Assembly: GCA_951813085.1 (NCBI GenBank)
Contig: OX638348.1
Coordinates: 2,427,627 to 2,491,626 of the forward strand
DNA length: 64,000 nt
Source of the DNA: an uncultured Opitutaceae bacterium
GTDB taxonomy: Bacteria; Verrucomicrobiota; Verrucomicrobiia; Opitutales; Opitutaceae
Direction of reading: 5' to 3'
Part shown: positions 43,013 through 51,594 of the stretch, one piece after another
Numbering within the stretch: the first letter of the stretch is position 1
Layout of the letters: the number at the start of each line of letters is the position of its first letter
Program-made: the position numbers and the translations under genes
Notes under the pieces: model-generated
Told to the model about the DNA's origin: nothing
The model's input: the letters and a program-made list of their open reading frames with translations, nothing else
Database searches by the model: none

Positions 43013-43780
43013 ATGAATTTTTTGATACGATTACTCGCAGTCGTCGGATCGCTCACTGGGCTATTGATATCGAGTTCAAGCCTTCTTGCAGAGGACTTTA
43101 TCGATTTCGATGACTTGATCGATTTCGACGAAATGGTTGACAACGATTCCGGAGCGCCGGAAGCGGAAATTGCCGACCCGTTCGAAGGCATCAATCGCGT
43201 CATTTTCAGCTTTAATGATGGTGCCTATAAGAAAGTCATTCAACCGTTCACGCGGCAGTACGTTCGCATCGTTCCTATTGAAGGCCGCAAAGGAATCGCC
43301 AATTTTTTCGACAATCTCGGATACCCAGTTCGTCTCGCTGGAAGCGTGCTCCAACTTAAGTTGGGTCGAGCGACTCAAGAAACTGGCAAGTTTCTAGTGA
43401 ACACGACCGCAGGAATGGCCGGATTTATGGACGCCGCTCAAGACTTCGATGGACTCAATCCTGAACAGGAGGACATCGGTCAAGCACTAGGTTCATGGGG
43501 ATTGAAGCATGGATTCTACATCGTTTTACCCCTCGCAGGACCCTCTAGCTTGAGGGACTTTGTGGGACGCATTGGTGAAGGCGCCGTTGACCCAATTTCT
43601 GAACCTTGGTCCCAAGTTGACGATTCTCAAGCTCGCGTGGCGCTCCAAGCAGTGGATACTGTTAACGATCTGCCCGAGATCATCGATATCTACAGTTCGA
43701 TAACCAATTCAGCCATTGATCCCTACATAGCCGTACGCGACGGATACGCCCAGCTTAGAGCCGTTCAGGTCTCGAAATAG
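43013..43780 (+). CDS. mlaA: Outer-membrane phospholipid-extracting protein MlaA (VacJ)
   Basis: 255 residues. An N-terminal signal (LIRLLAVVGSLTGLLISSSSLLA) is followed by an acidic linker and the MlaA core: DPFEGINRVIFSFNDGAYK, RKGIANFFDNLGYPVR, EDIGQALGSWGLKHGFYIVLPLAGPSSLRDFVG and the C-terminal PYIAVRDGY. Most MlaA proteins are lipoproteins; here no lipobox Cys is seen, so it may be released by ordinary signal peptidase. It ends the mlaE-F-D-C-A operon, 5 bp before the convergent phosphohexomutase gene. Confidence 0.93.
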   Translation: MNFLIRLLAVVGSLTGLLISSSSLLAEDFIDFDDLIDFDEMVDNDSGAPEAEIADPFEGINRVIFSFNDGAYKKVIQPFTRQYVRIVPIEGRKGIANFFDNLGYPVRLAGSVLQLKLGRATQETGKFLVNTTAGMAGFMDAAQDFDGLNPEQEDIGQALGSWGLKHGFYIVLPLAGPSSLRDFVGRIGEGAVDPISEPWSQVDDSQARVALQAVDTVNDLPEIIDIYSSITNSAIDPYIAVRDGYAQLRAVQVSK

Positions 43781-43785
43781 GAAAG

Positions 43786-45756
43786 CTAGCCTTCCGAGCG
43801 AGCTCGCGCATCGTCCAAAATCGCTTCCTTGAGCGATTCAAGGTTAGAGCGAGTTTCCGCCTTCGTGGATTCCAGAGCGCTTGCGTCGGAGACAGACTCG
43901 TTTCCAAATAAGTAGAACTTGATTTTCGGCTCAGTTCCACTTCCTCGTACAGCGTATCGATACCCGTTCTCGAGCTCTAAGAAATAGAGGTCCTGCTTAG
44001 GGATTTCCTTTCCATCCGGATCCACAACCGTTTCAACTCCGAAGTCGGTAAATCGGCTAACAGCTGCCCCGTCGAAACGCGTTGGTGGACTTGAGCGATA
44101 GCTTTCCAGAATCCGCGCGATTTTTGCCGCTCCTATAGCTCCCTCGTAGACGATTTGACCGAGCGATTCCAAAAAGTAGCCGTGTTCCAAATAGAGCGAA
44201 TCGAGATACTCCAAAATGGTACGCCCTTCCTTTTTCAAGCTCGCAACGAGCTCGCAGAAAATTACGCTGGCGGCATTGCCATCCTTGTCGCGAACCGAAT
44301 CGGTCGGCAAATAGCCATAGCTTTCCTCGCCTCCAAATACATAGAAAGTGCTGTATTTTTGAAGCAAAGCGGATCGTTCCTTCTGCGATAGTGCATCATA
44401 GTCAATTGTCTTCCCCTCGCTAGCAGCGTAGGCTGACTTGAGAGTCTGCTCGTACTGATGCAGCTTTTCGCCAATCCACTTAAAGCCCGTAAGCGTATTT
44501 ATCGTCTTGATACCATGTCCTTTGGCGATGGCATCTTGTAAAGGTGACGTGACAAACGTCTTTATCAGAGCAGCCGCATCCGTACCGGATTCTGGAATCC
44601 ACCCCATCGACTTCAGTTTGCGAATGCGGTAGTCTGCCAGCATTGCTCCAATCTGGTTACCAGTCACCAACACCATCTTACCGTCCGATCCCTTTACCGC
44701 TACTCCCATGCGATCACAATCGGGATCCGTACCCAGGAGTATATCCGCAGACGTCGATTCCGATAGCTGGATTGCCATCTCAAGCGCCTCCACATTCTCT
44801 GGATTTGGCGATTTAACAGTAGGAAAATTCGAGTCTTGAACCATCTGCTCCTCCACCGTCAGCGCCTCAAGGCCCAGTTCCTCCAAAGCGGGGATCGTGG
44901 ATACCGCGCCGGTTCCATGGATGGGAGTAAACACCACCTTCAAATCGCTATCGGCAAACGCCGAACGATCAATCACTGTCTCAACCACCGAAGCAACATA
45001 CTCATCGTCCTCCTCGGATCCCAGTGCCGTTACGCCGGACAGATCTACGGCGAGAAATTCCGAAAGGCCCTCCAGCGATACTGAGTTCACTTCCTCGATC
45101 ACGCCCTGGTCGTTGGGTGGCACCAATTGGCCACCATCTTCGAAGTATGCCTTGTATCCATTATCGTGAGGCGGGTTGTGGCTCGCCGTTATCACGACCC
45201 CACAAGTCGCGCCCAAGCTGCGAACGGAAAAACTCAACTGGGGCGTAGAGCGAGGGCCATCGAATATAAAAGCATCGCCACCTCGCCGGGACCAAATGGA
45301 TGCAGACAACTCGCAGAAATAGCGTGAAAAGTGCCGAACGTCATGAGCGATCACAAGCTTCGGTCGCTCTCCAGGAGTTTTCTTCTCCAAGTATTTTCGA
45401 GCGTATTCGAAGAGGCCTATCGTCGCTTTCGCTACCGTATACTCGTTGAGCATATTTGAGCCGACGCCAGGGGAGCTAGGAATTCCGGTGGTATCCATGT
45501 CTCCCTTTTCTGCAGCCGTCGCAGTCGATCCGATCGTACGGCCACGAAGCCCTCCCGTGCCAAAAGCAATATTCTTGTAAAAGCGATTGTTCAGCTCCTC
45601 TGCGTTCTTGGCGAGCAGCAGTTCCCTCAAGCTGTCGACGGAAACGTCTGAGAGAAATCCTCCCGAAATCCAAGTCCTCAGATTAGACTCCGTATCGGCG
45701 AGGAGTTCCCCGCTTTGCGATAACGCGGCGACTAAATCGATCAGTGAATCGTTCAT
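43786..45756 (-). CDS. Phosphoglucomutase/phosphomannomutase family protein
   Basis: Interconverts hexose 1- and 6-phosphates. About 656 residues from ATG 45756, longer than the common 450-570. Blocks are FGTGGLRGRTIGS (near the N-terminus), the phosphoserine loop GVVITASHNPPHDNGYK, the metal loop GTDPDCDRMGVAV, the sugar-binding GGEESYGYLPT and the C-terminal phosphate loop RYAVRGSGTEPKIKFY. The length and order resemble phosphoglucomutase of the PgcA type. Convergent with mlaA. Confidence 0.92.
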   Translation of the reverse strand: MNDSLIDLVAALSQSGELLADTESNLRTWISGGFLSDVSVDSLRELLLAKNAEELNNRFYKNIAFGTGGLRGRTIGSTATAAEKGDMDTTGIPSSPGVGSNMLNEYTVAKATIGLFEYARKYLEKKTPGERPKLVIAHDVRHFSRYFCELSASIWSRRGGDAFIFDGPRSTPQLSFSVRSLGATCGVVITASHNPPHDNGYKAYFEDGGQLVPPNDQGVIEEVNSVSLEGLSEFLAVDLSGVTALGSEEDDEYVASVVETVIDRSAFADSDLKVVFTPIHGTGAVSTIPALEELGLEALTVEEQMVQDSNFPTVKSPNPENVEALEMAIQLSESTSADILLGTDPDCDRMGVAVKGSDGKMVLVTGNQIGAMLADYRIRKLKSMGWIPESGTDAAALIKTFVTSPLQDAIAKGHGIKTINTLTGFKWIGEKLHQYEQTLKSAYAASEGKTIDYDALSQKERSALLQKYSTFYVFGGEESYGYLPTDSVRDKDGNAASVIFCELVASLKKEGRTILEYLDSLYLEHGYFLESLGQIVYEGAIGAAKIARILESYRSSPPTRFDGAAVSRFTDFGVETVVDPDGKEIPKQDLYFLELENGYRYAVRGSGTEPKIKFYLFGNESVSDASALESTKAETRSNLESLKEAILDDARARSEG

Positions 45757-45896
45757 CGCCCATACTTCTGAGACATATCCTGCGAGAATCAATTTCTTTC
45801 ATGCATTGATCCGGATATTCACGAATTTGCCTATTGCCGGTGGCGCATTTATAGCCATCGTCATCAATTCAAAACGAGATCAGACACGAATACGTT

Positions 45897-47570
45897 ATGT
45901 CCGAACAGGAGTTAACCTACATCATTGGCCACAAGAATCCCGATGCCGACGCGATCTGCTCCGCAATTGCCTACGCGAACTTGAAAGTCCTCCAGGGACA
46001 CAAAGGGTACATCCCTGCGCGATGCGGCAATACGAATGCGCGTATCGATACGATTCTCAGCAAATTCAGCCAGCCTACTCCATTGTTTATCGGAGATGTC
46101 TCTCCTCGAGTACGCGATGTCATGGCTCGAAATGTCGTCAAGATCGACGAGCACGCTACCTTGTTTGAAGCGCTTGAGTTGATCGATAAATACGATGTCC
46201 GCATTCTGCCTGTTATCGACGATGGCAATCAATTGAAAGGCCATGTATCCATTTTTCAAATGGGTGATTACTTCGTGCCGAAGTTTCATGAGCCTAGGAT
46301 GATGAGGCTTGTATATACGAGCATCAATGATGTCGCAACGGCCTTGAAAGCGGACGTTAAGTTCGTTCGCGAAGGCGACAGCCTGGAGGATATGTATGTA
46401 AAGATCGGGGCTATGGACATCCGCTCTTTCGGTAAGTTTACGGGTTCAGACGCTATCCCTGCAGACCAAACGATCATAATCGTTGGCGATCGCTGGGACA
46501 TTCAGCAACGTTCGATACAGATCGGAGTACGTCTGCTCGTAATCACCGGTAGCCTCGGAGTGGACCAAGAGGTGATCGAGCTGGCTCAAGAGAAAGGCGT
46601 CTCGCTTATGATCAGCCCCTTCGACTCGGCTACAACTGCCTGGACGATTCGTACGGCAACACGAATTTCCAAGCTGGCGGAAGCGTCGAACGTCGTATTC
46701 TCCCCCGACCAGCCAATCAAGCAAGTCGCTAGGCGCGTCGCGAATTCTAACGCGCAAGCGTTCATGGTCACTGACGACTCCGACAAGCTCCTTGGAATCT
46801 TCAGCAAGACCGACATCCTCAAGCCCAACAGCACGAACTTGATTCTAGTCGATCACAACGAAATGAGCCAGGCAGTGCCCGGAGCGGGCGAAGTCAACAT
46901 CGTTGAAGTCATAGACCACCACCGTTTGGGCATCAATACGGCGCAGCCAATTCGATTTATCAATGATCCCGTCGGATCCACTTGCACGATCATTTCCGAA
47001 CTTTTCCGTTCCGCGGAAATTGAACCTTCACCAGAAATCGCCGGGATCATGATGTCCGGCATCATTTCAGATACGCTTAACCTAACGGGACCGACCGCGA
47101 CGCCTCAGGATTCCGAAGCGATGAACTGGCTGGAAAGCTTGGCGGGAATAAAGGCCACAGAGCTCGCCCAGGAGATCTTCAACAGCGGATCGGTAATTCT
47201 CTCGATGAGTCCAGACCAAGTTATCAGAGCGGACCAAAAATTTTACGAGGAGAGCGGGATTCGCTTCTCCGTATCGCAAATCGAAGAACTCGGCTTCCAT
47301 AATTTCTGGGACCACTCTGAACAACTTACCGACGCGCTCGAAGGATTGGTTAAAGGGGAATCGCTCGATTTCGCCTGCGTCCTCATCACCGACATCAATA
47401 AGCATAACTCCATCCTAATCGTATCAGGAGATGAGGAGTTCATCTCCAACATCTCCTATCCAACCATACAGGAAGGCCTAATATTCGATCTCAAAGGGGT
47501 CGTAAGCCGAAAAAAGCAGCTCATCCCTTTTATCACGAGCACCTTAAAAGGCTATGTCCCAGGAGGGTAA
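45897..47570 (+). CDS. ppaC: Manganese-dependent inorganic pyrophosphatase with CBS and DRTGG domains
   Basis: Family II pyrophosphatase. The 557 residues show the DHH catalytic domain split by a regulatory insert: IIGHKNPDADAICSAIAYANL at the start, a CBS repeat (about 75-120), a DRTGG-like domain (about 190-310) and a second CBS, then VDHNEMSQAVPGA, VEVIDHHRLG and the DHHA2 part with SRKKQLIP (substrate-binding SRKKQ). The nucleotide-regulated CBS-DRTGG form is known from Clostridia and relatives; adenine nucleotides are expected to regulate it. Confidence 0.94.
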   Translation: MSEQELTYIIGHKNPDADAICSAIAYANLKVLQGHKGYIPARCGNTNARIDTILSKFSQPTPLFIGDVSPRVRDVMARNVVKIDEHATLFEALELIDKYDVRILPVIDDGNQLKGHVSIFQMGDYFVPKFHEPRMMRLVYTSINDVATALKADVKFVREGDSLEDMYVKIGAMDIRSFGKFTGSDAIPADQTIIIVGDRWDIQQRSIQIGVRLLVITGSLGVDQEVIELAQEKGVSLMISPFDSATTAWTIRTATRISKLAEASNVVFSPDQPIKQVARRVANSNAQAFMVTDDSDKLLGIFSKTDILKPNSTNLILVDHNEMSQAVPGAGEVNIVEVIDHHRLGINTAQPIRFINDPVGSTCTIISELFRSAEIEPSPEIAGIMMSGIISDTLNLTGPTATPQDSEAMNWLESLAGIKATELAQEIFNSGSVILSMSPDQVIRADQKFYEESGIRFSVSQIEELGFHNFWDHSEQLTDALEGLVKGESLDFACVLITDINKHNSILIVSGDEEFISNISYPTIQEGLIFDLKGVVSRKKQLIPFITSTLKGYVPGG

Positions 47571-47575
47571 GACCA

Positions 47576-48094
47576 TCACACGATGTCGGCCAAAGCCAAG
47601 TCAGCGAAAATCGATTCGCTCATCAAGCTGAATTCGCCACGGATATATCGAGCAACACCCATCGTGGAAATAAACAGTTCGTGACCGCTTAAAACAGTCG
47701 GGATCGTTAAGGATGATTCATGTCCCAGCTTTGCGATCCCCGTCTTAATCCCTCCACCGAACATATTGGCAAGCTCCCCGCAAACATCGGACGCGATTTC
47801 GCTTTCTATTTGATCAACAGGAAGTTCTGTAATTTTAGATGCGATGGATCGCATCAAGGATTCGCTCAAATAAAGGTAGATCACTCCGTTGATTTCACCG
47901 ACGAATCCGACCGAGCCCACATAGATTGACGCCTCATCTAAATCTGCGATGCGGGGCATTTCCACATCGCTGGAGGACAAGTCCTCAGCTACTTGCAGCT
48001 GGCAAGCCTCATCCAGCATCGTGTCGAAAACGTTAGAAAGCGAAGATGCAATATTCGCCTCCAAGTCTTCGTATGAAATATCCGGTACACTCAT
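47576..48094 (-). CDS. CheX/CheC-like chemotaxis phosphatase
   Basis: 172 residues. The helix ESEIASDVCGELANMFGGGIKTGIAKLG carries the E-x2-N-type signature of CheX/CheC-FliY phosphatases (ELANMFGG), which dephosphorylate CheY-P. One signature helix is seen, which fits CheX. The rest is beta-rich (IYVGSVGFVGEINGVIYLYLSESLM). No other chemotaxis gene is in the window, so it may serve another response regulator. Convergent with ppaC (5 bp gap). Confidence 0.82.
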   Translation of the reverse strand: MSVPDISYEDLEANIASSLSNVFDTMLDEACQLQVAEDLSSSDVEMPRIADLDEASIYVGSVGFVGEINGVIYLYLSESLMRSIASKITELPVDQIESEIASDVCGELANMFGGGIKTGIAKLGHESSLTIPTVLSGHELFISTMGVARYIRGEFSLMSESIFADLALADIV

Positions 48095-48156
48095 AGTTTT
48101 GTTTACGATCCCGATTTAATCGTCTAATCCAAGCAAGTATTCAACGCCAAAGCCAT

Positions 48157-48957
48157 TTGGCTACAAATTACCGTTTACAGAAACTCCTCTCCCAACGCAT
48201 GCAAGCTTCCTTCTACGAAACCGATAAAGCCGTTTCAGAGTATCTATTATTTCACTACGGATCAATGGATGATTTACTGCTTGATGGAATCGGCCCTCAA
48301 GAAGCGCTTGGATTTGCACGCAGGTGCGGACAGCTGCACGCAGGGCACGCCAAGGAAACAGGTCGGGCTCTGGATCTTGGCTGCGCGGTTGGAGCGGCTG
48401 CGTTCGCCATGAGCGAGACCTTCGATACGGTTGTAGCTATCGATTACTCACAAGCGCTGATAGAAGCAGCTCAATCCTTATCGCAGAACGGTCGGGCAAC
48501 CATTTCATTTGCCCAAGAAGGTGAATTGATGCGCCAAACCGAGATCCACACGCCGAAAGAGGCCAACCCAGATAGAATTGAATTCATGCAAGGGGACGCG
48601 ATGAACCTCAGTCCAGAGCTCGGTCAATTCGACTTCGTATTGATGGCTAATCTCATCGATCGCCTCCCGGATCCGGCTTGCTGCCTCGCATCCATACACG
48701 AACTATTGAATCCGGACGGTGTCCTCGCAATCACATCCCCCTACACATGGTTAGAGGAATATACACCAAGGTCGAAGTGGCTTGGGGGCTTCATCGAAAA
48801 TGGCGTAGCTGTGAAGACGCATGATCGACTGATCGAGTTATTGGGCAAACATCTCGAATTGGTGGATACTCAAAATCTACCATTTTTAATTAGGGAACAC
48901 AATCGCAAGAACCAGTACTCGATCGCGGAGGCCACCATTTGGGAAAAATCAATCTGA
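48157..48957 (+). CDS. Putative 4-mercaptohistidine N1-methyltransferase (OvoA C-terminal type)
   Basis: SAM-dependent methyltransferase of 266 residues. The start FYETDKAVSEYLLFHYG is typical of the methyltransferase half of OvoA, which makes ovothiol from 4-mercaptohistidine. SAM-binding motifs are LDLGCAVGAAAF and VVAIDYSQ; later blocks are FDFVLMANLIDRLPDP and LAITSPYTWLEEYTPRSKWLGG. The sulfoxide synthase half of OvoA is not attached and not in the window. I keep the TTG at 48157; an ATG 14 codons on is possible. It is followed 4 bp later by an amino acid ABC transporter, probably in the same transcript. Confidence 0.85.
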   Translation: MATNYRLQKLLSQRMQASFYETDKAVSEYLLFHYGSMDDLLLDGIGPQEALGFARRCGQLHAGHAKETGRALDLGCAVGAAAFAMSETFDTVVAIDYSQALIEAAQSLSQNGRATISFAQEGELMRQTEIHTPKEANPDRIEFMQGDAMNLSPELGQFDFVLMANLIDRLPDPACCLASIHELLNPDGVLAITSPYTWLEEYTPRSKWLGGFIENGVAVKTHDRLIELLGKHLELVDTQNLPFLIREHNRKNQYSIAEATIWEKSI

Positions 48958-48961
48958 TAAA

Positions 48962-49783
48962 ATGGATACAACCAATACGCGAACAAGAAACCCACGGCTC
49001 TCGAGCCTCATACTCTGCCTACTGGCTGGAATCGCTCTCTTTCTCTCTAGTTGCGCCTCGGAACGCGACGATAGCGTGCTGATAGTGGGCATGGAGCTCT
49101 CCTATCCACCTTTTGAAATGACAGACGAGAGCAACAAGCCAACAGGCATCAGCGTGGAGATGGCGGAAGCGTTGGCATCTCGACTCGGCAAGGAGCTTCG
49201 AATTGAGAACATTCCCTTTGCCGGTTTGATCCCCTCCCTTCGCACGGGGAAAATCGATCTAATTATTTCGTCCATGACCCGGACGGAAGAGCGGGCCCAG
49301 TCGATTTCCTTTTCGGACCCCTATTTGCACACGGGACTATGCATTCTGGTTTCGAAGGACAATCCAGCGACCTCAGTCGCCGACATCGACATGCCAGGCA
49401 AGCGGATCGCCGTTAAGCAAGGAACCACAGGGCACATCTACACTACCAAGCATGTGCGCAATGCTGAGATCCTGATGTTCGACAAGGAAGCGGCCGCCGC
49501 TCTGGAAGTATCCCAAGGCAAAGTCGACGCCTTCATCTATGACCAAATTTCAATTTATTTGAATTGGAAGAAACACCAAGAAACGACTCGGGCTCTGCTG
49601 AATCCGTTCAATGAGGAGTCCTGGGCCATTGGCGCTCAACTAGGCAATACGGAATTGCTAGGTAAGGTGAATGCGTTTCTGGAAGACTACAAATCGAGCG
49701 GGGGATTCGATGCCCTTGGCGACAAGTATCTGTCAGAGCAAAAACGGGAATTCAAGGAGCTAGGCTTCCCCTTCTTTTTTTAG
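48962..49783 (+). CDS. Polar amino acid ABC transporter, substrate-binding lipoprotein
   Basis: 273 residues. The signal with lipobox LFLSSC puts it on the outer face of the inner membrane. It then has the SBP_bac_3 fold (GMELSYPPFEMTDESNKPTGISVEM, GLIPSLRTGKIDLIISSMTRTEERA, GKRIAVKQGTTG). Ligand-contact residues include the Arg of MTRTEER and the Asp of YDQIS. The ligand is a polar amino acid; the adjacent ovothiol-type gene hints at a histidine-like compound. Its stop codon TAG is formed together with the left end of an inserted MITE-like element. Confidence 0.93.
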   Translation: MDTTNTRTRNPRLSSLILCLLAGIALFLSSCASERDDSVLIVGMELSYPPFEMTDESNKPTGISVEMAEALASRLGKELRIENIPFAGLIPSLRTGKIDLIISSMTRTEERAQSISFSDPYLHTGLCILVSKDNPATSVADIDMPGKRIAVKQGTTGHIYTTKHVRNAEILMFDKEAAAALEVSQGKVDAFIYDQISIYLNWKKHQETTRALLNPFNEESWAIGAQLGNTELLGKVNAFLEDYKSSGGFDALGDKYLSEQKREFKELGFPFFF

Positions 49784-50057
49784 AACCTATCCTCAATCCA
49801 ATCTTGGCGCAGCTGAAAGCGGTTTTAGCTTGGAGCAAGGCGTGCTTAAAAAGCGCATACTTTAGATATTTGTCTTCAAGCAGAACACAGCTCCGGGCCA
49901 AAACCACCTCAGTCCCAAGGGGTTGCGAGCGAAATTTCCTGAGGCTGCGTTCGCTCTGACGAGGATAAGCCTAGGGGCCTACCCATGGCCAAAGCCGCCT
50001 CGCCCCAGGAGATTTCGCTCGCAACAGCATCCAAGATAGGTTTTGGGATAGGTTCTA
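49781..50057. mobile_element. MITE-like element with TA target duplication inside an ABC operon
   Basis: The stretch between binding-protein and permease genes is a non-coding element with terminal inverted repeats TAGAACCTATCC...ATCTTGG (49781-49807) and CCAAGAT...GGATAGGTTCTA (50031-50057). A second inverted pair lies inside it (GTTGCGAGCGAAAT at 49922-49935 and ATTTCGCTCGCAAC at 50012-50025). The ends are flanked by TA on both sides, as with Tc1/IS630-type insertion. Removing one copy with its TA leaves TTTTAGTG, in which the stop TAG and the permease GTG overlap by one base. No transposase frame is inside. Confidence 0.82.
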
Positions 50058-50852
50058 GTGTCCATCAAGTCCATTTTCTATCACGCGGCCGAAGGTGACG
50101 ATGCCCTTCCCTCCCGACTCTCAAGATATGCGAGCTTTTTCCTAGCGGCGCTCCTCCTCTCCTTATTGCTGTACGGTTCATTCGCAGCCCTTCAATACCA
50201 ATGGAACTGGCAATCAGTTCTCCGCTACAAAGCGAAGTTTATTGAAGGTTGGTTCACGACCCTCAAAATTGCGTGCGTTTCCCTCATCTTCGCTTTCCTA
50301 GTGGGCGCCATTTCAGCGCTTTGTGGACGCGCTCGCTTTCTGCCCGTTCGCTACCTCTCCACACTGTACGTCGAATTAATTCGGGGAACGCCGCTCTTGG
50401 TTCAAATCTTCTTATTCTACTACGTCATAGCGGATGCAGCGAACATTCAGAACCGCTACTTCGTAGGCGTCGCTATCATGGCTATATTCAGCGGCGCTTA
50501 CATTTCTGAAATATTGCGTGCAGGAATCGAGGGCGTGGGCAAATCTCAATTGCTTTCTGCCAAAGCGATTGGATTTTCAGAGTACCAGACTTTTAGATAC
50601 GTTATTGCGCCTCAAGCGCTCCGAAGCAGTCTACCTGCGCTTGCGGGTCAGACTGCGAACTTAATCAAGGATTCTTCGCTACTCTCCATAATCGCCATTA
50701 GCGAATTTACGCTCAACGCTCAAGAAGTGAACGCCATAACTTATAGTTCCTTTGAAAGCTTCTTCCCTCTTGCGATTGGATACCTGGCCGTGACGCTTCC
50801 AATTATGCGACTTTCACGCGTAATCGAAAAGAAACTTCAATTCGACACATGA
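50058..50852 (+). CDS. Polar amino acid ABC transporter, permease
   Basis: 264 residues, HisM/GlnP family. Helices include ASFFLAALLLSLLLYGSFA and a second at CVSLIFAFLVGAISALC. The permease coupling motif is EILRAGIEGVGKSQLLSAKAIGFSEYQTF (EAA loop), and the C-terminal part has ALAGQTANLIKDSSLLSIIA. The start is GTG 50058, directly behind the inserted element; before the insertion it would have been coupled to the binding-protein stop. The stop overlaps the ATPase ATG (ATGA). Confidence 0.93.
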   Translation: MSIKSIFYHAAEGDDALPSRLSRYASFFLAALLLSLLLYGSFAALQYQWNWQSVLRYKAKFIEGWFTTLKIACVSLIFAFLVGAISALCGRARFLPVRYLSTLYVELIRGTPLLVQIFLFYYVIADAANIQNRYFVGVAIMAIFSGAYISEILRAGIEGVGKSQLLSAKAIGFSEYQTFRYVIAPQALRSSLPALAGQTANLIKDSSLLSIIAISEFTLNAQEVNAITYSSFESFFPLAIGYLAVTLPIMRLSRVIEKKLQFDT

Positions 50853-51580
50853 GGCTGGAGCTCAAATCAGTCGTTAAGCAATACGGACAGCAACGGGCGC
50901 TGGACAATTTGAATATAGCGATACTCGATACGTCTTGCCTGGCTTTGATCGGACCTTCAGGGGGTGGAAAATCGACTACGCTACGATTGCTCGCTGGTCT
51001 CGAAGCGCCCACATCAGGAAGCATTCGCATCAACGAAAACGAGATCGGCAGCGACGCGGCAAAGCGAAATGCCCACCTCAAGAATGTGGGCGTCGTGTTT
51101 CAGTCTTACAATCTATTCCCCCATCTCAACGCTCTTACCAACATCGCGCTTCCGCTTGAAAAAGTCCATAGGCATAGCAAGGCGGACTCAATCACCAAAG
51201 CCGAATCGCTTTTGCAGCAATTTCAGCTGTTCGAGCATCGGTTTAAAATGCCGTCCCAGTTGTCAGGTGGGCAAAACCAGAGAGTTGCAATTGCCCGCGC
51301 AATCGCGCCAGACCCGGACATTGTTTTTCTAGACGAGCCCACGTCCGCCCTCGATCCTGAAATGACCGCAGAAGTCCTGGATGCAATCGAATCGCTGGTC
51401 GAAGCGAAAAAACGCCTCGTCATCGCCACCCATCAAATGGGCTTCGCCAAGCAAGCTGCGGATACGGTCGCTATTATCGCTGGAGGCAAGCTCGTCGAAG
51501 TGGGCGATGCGTCCCAGGTAATCGACCAACCGGGCACGGAACGAGCCCGCGAATTCCTCAACGCTAGCCTCAAGTTCTGA
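50849..51580 (+). CDS. Polar amino acid ABC transporter, ATP-binding protein
   Basis: 243 residues, GlnQ/HisP family. Walker A GPSGGGKSTTLR, Q-loop GVVFQSYNLFPHLNALTNI, signature LSGGQNQRVAIARA, Walker B IVFLDEPTSALDPEM and H-loop VIATHQMGFA are all intact. It completes the binding protein/permease/ATPase operon and is convergent with tolB (14 bp gap). Confidence 0.95.
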   Translation: MRLELKSVVKQYGQQRALDNLNIAILDTSCLALIGPSGGGKSTTLRLLAGLEAPTSGSIRINENEIGSDAAKRNAHLKNVGVVFQSYNLFPHLNALTNIALPLEKVHRHSKADSITKAESLLQQFQLFEHRFKMPSQLSGGQNQRVAIARAIAPDPDIVFLDEPTSALDPEMTAEVLDAIESLVEAKKRLVIATHQMGFAKQAADTVAIIAGGKLVEVGDASQVIDQPGTERAREFLNASLKF

Positions 51581-51594
51581 CTGCAAGCATCAAT

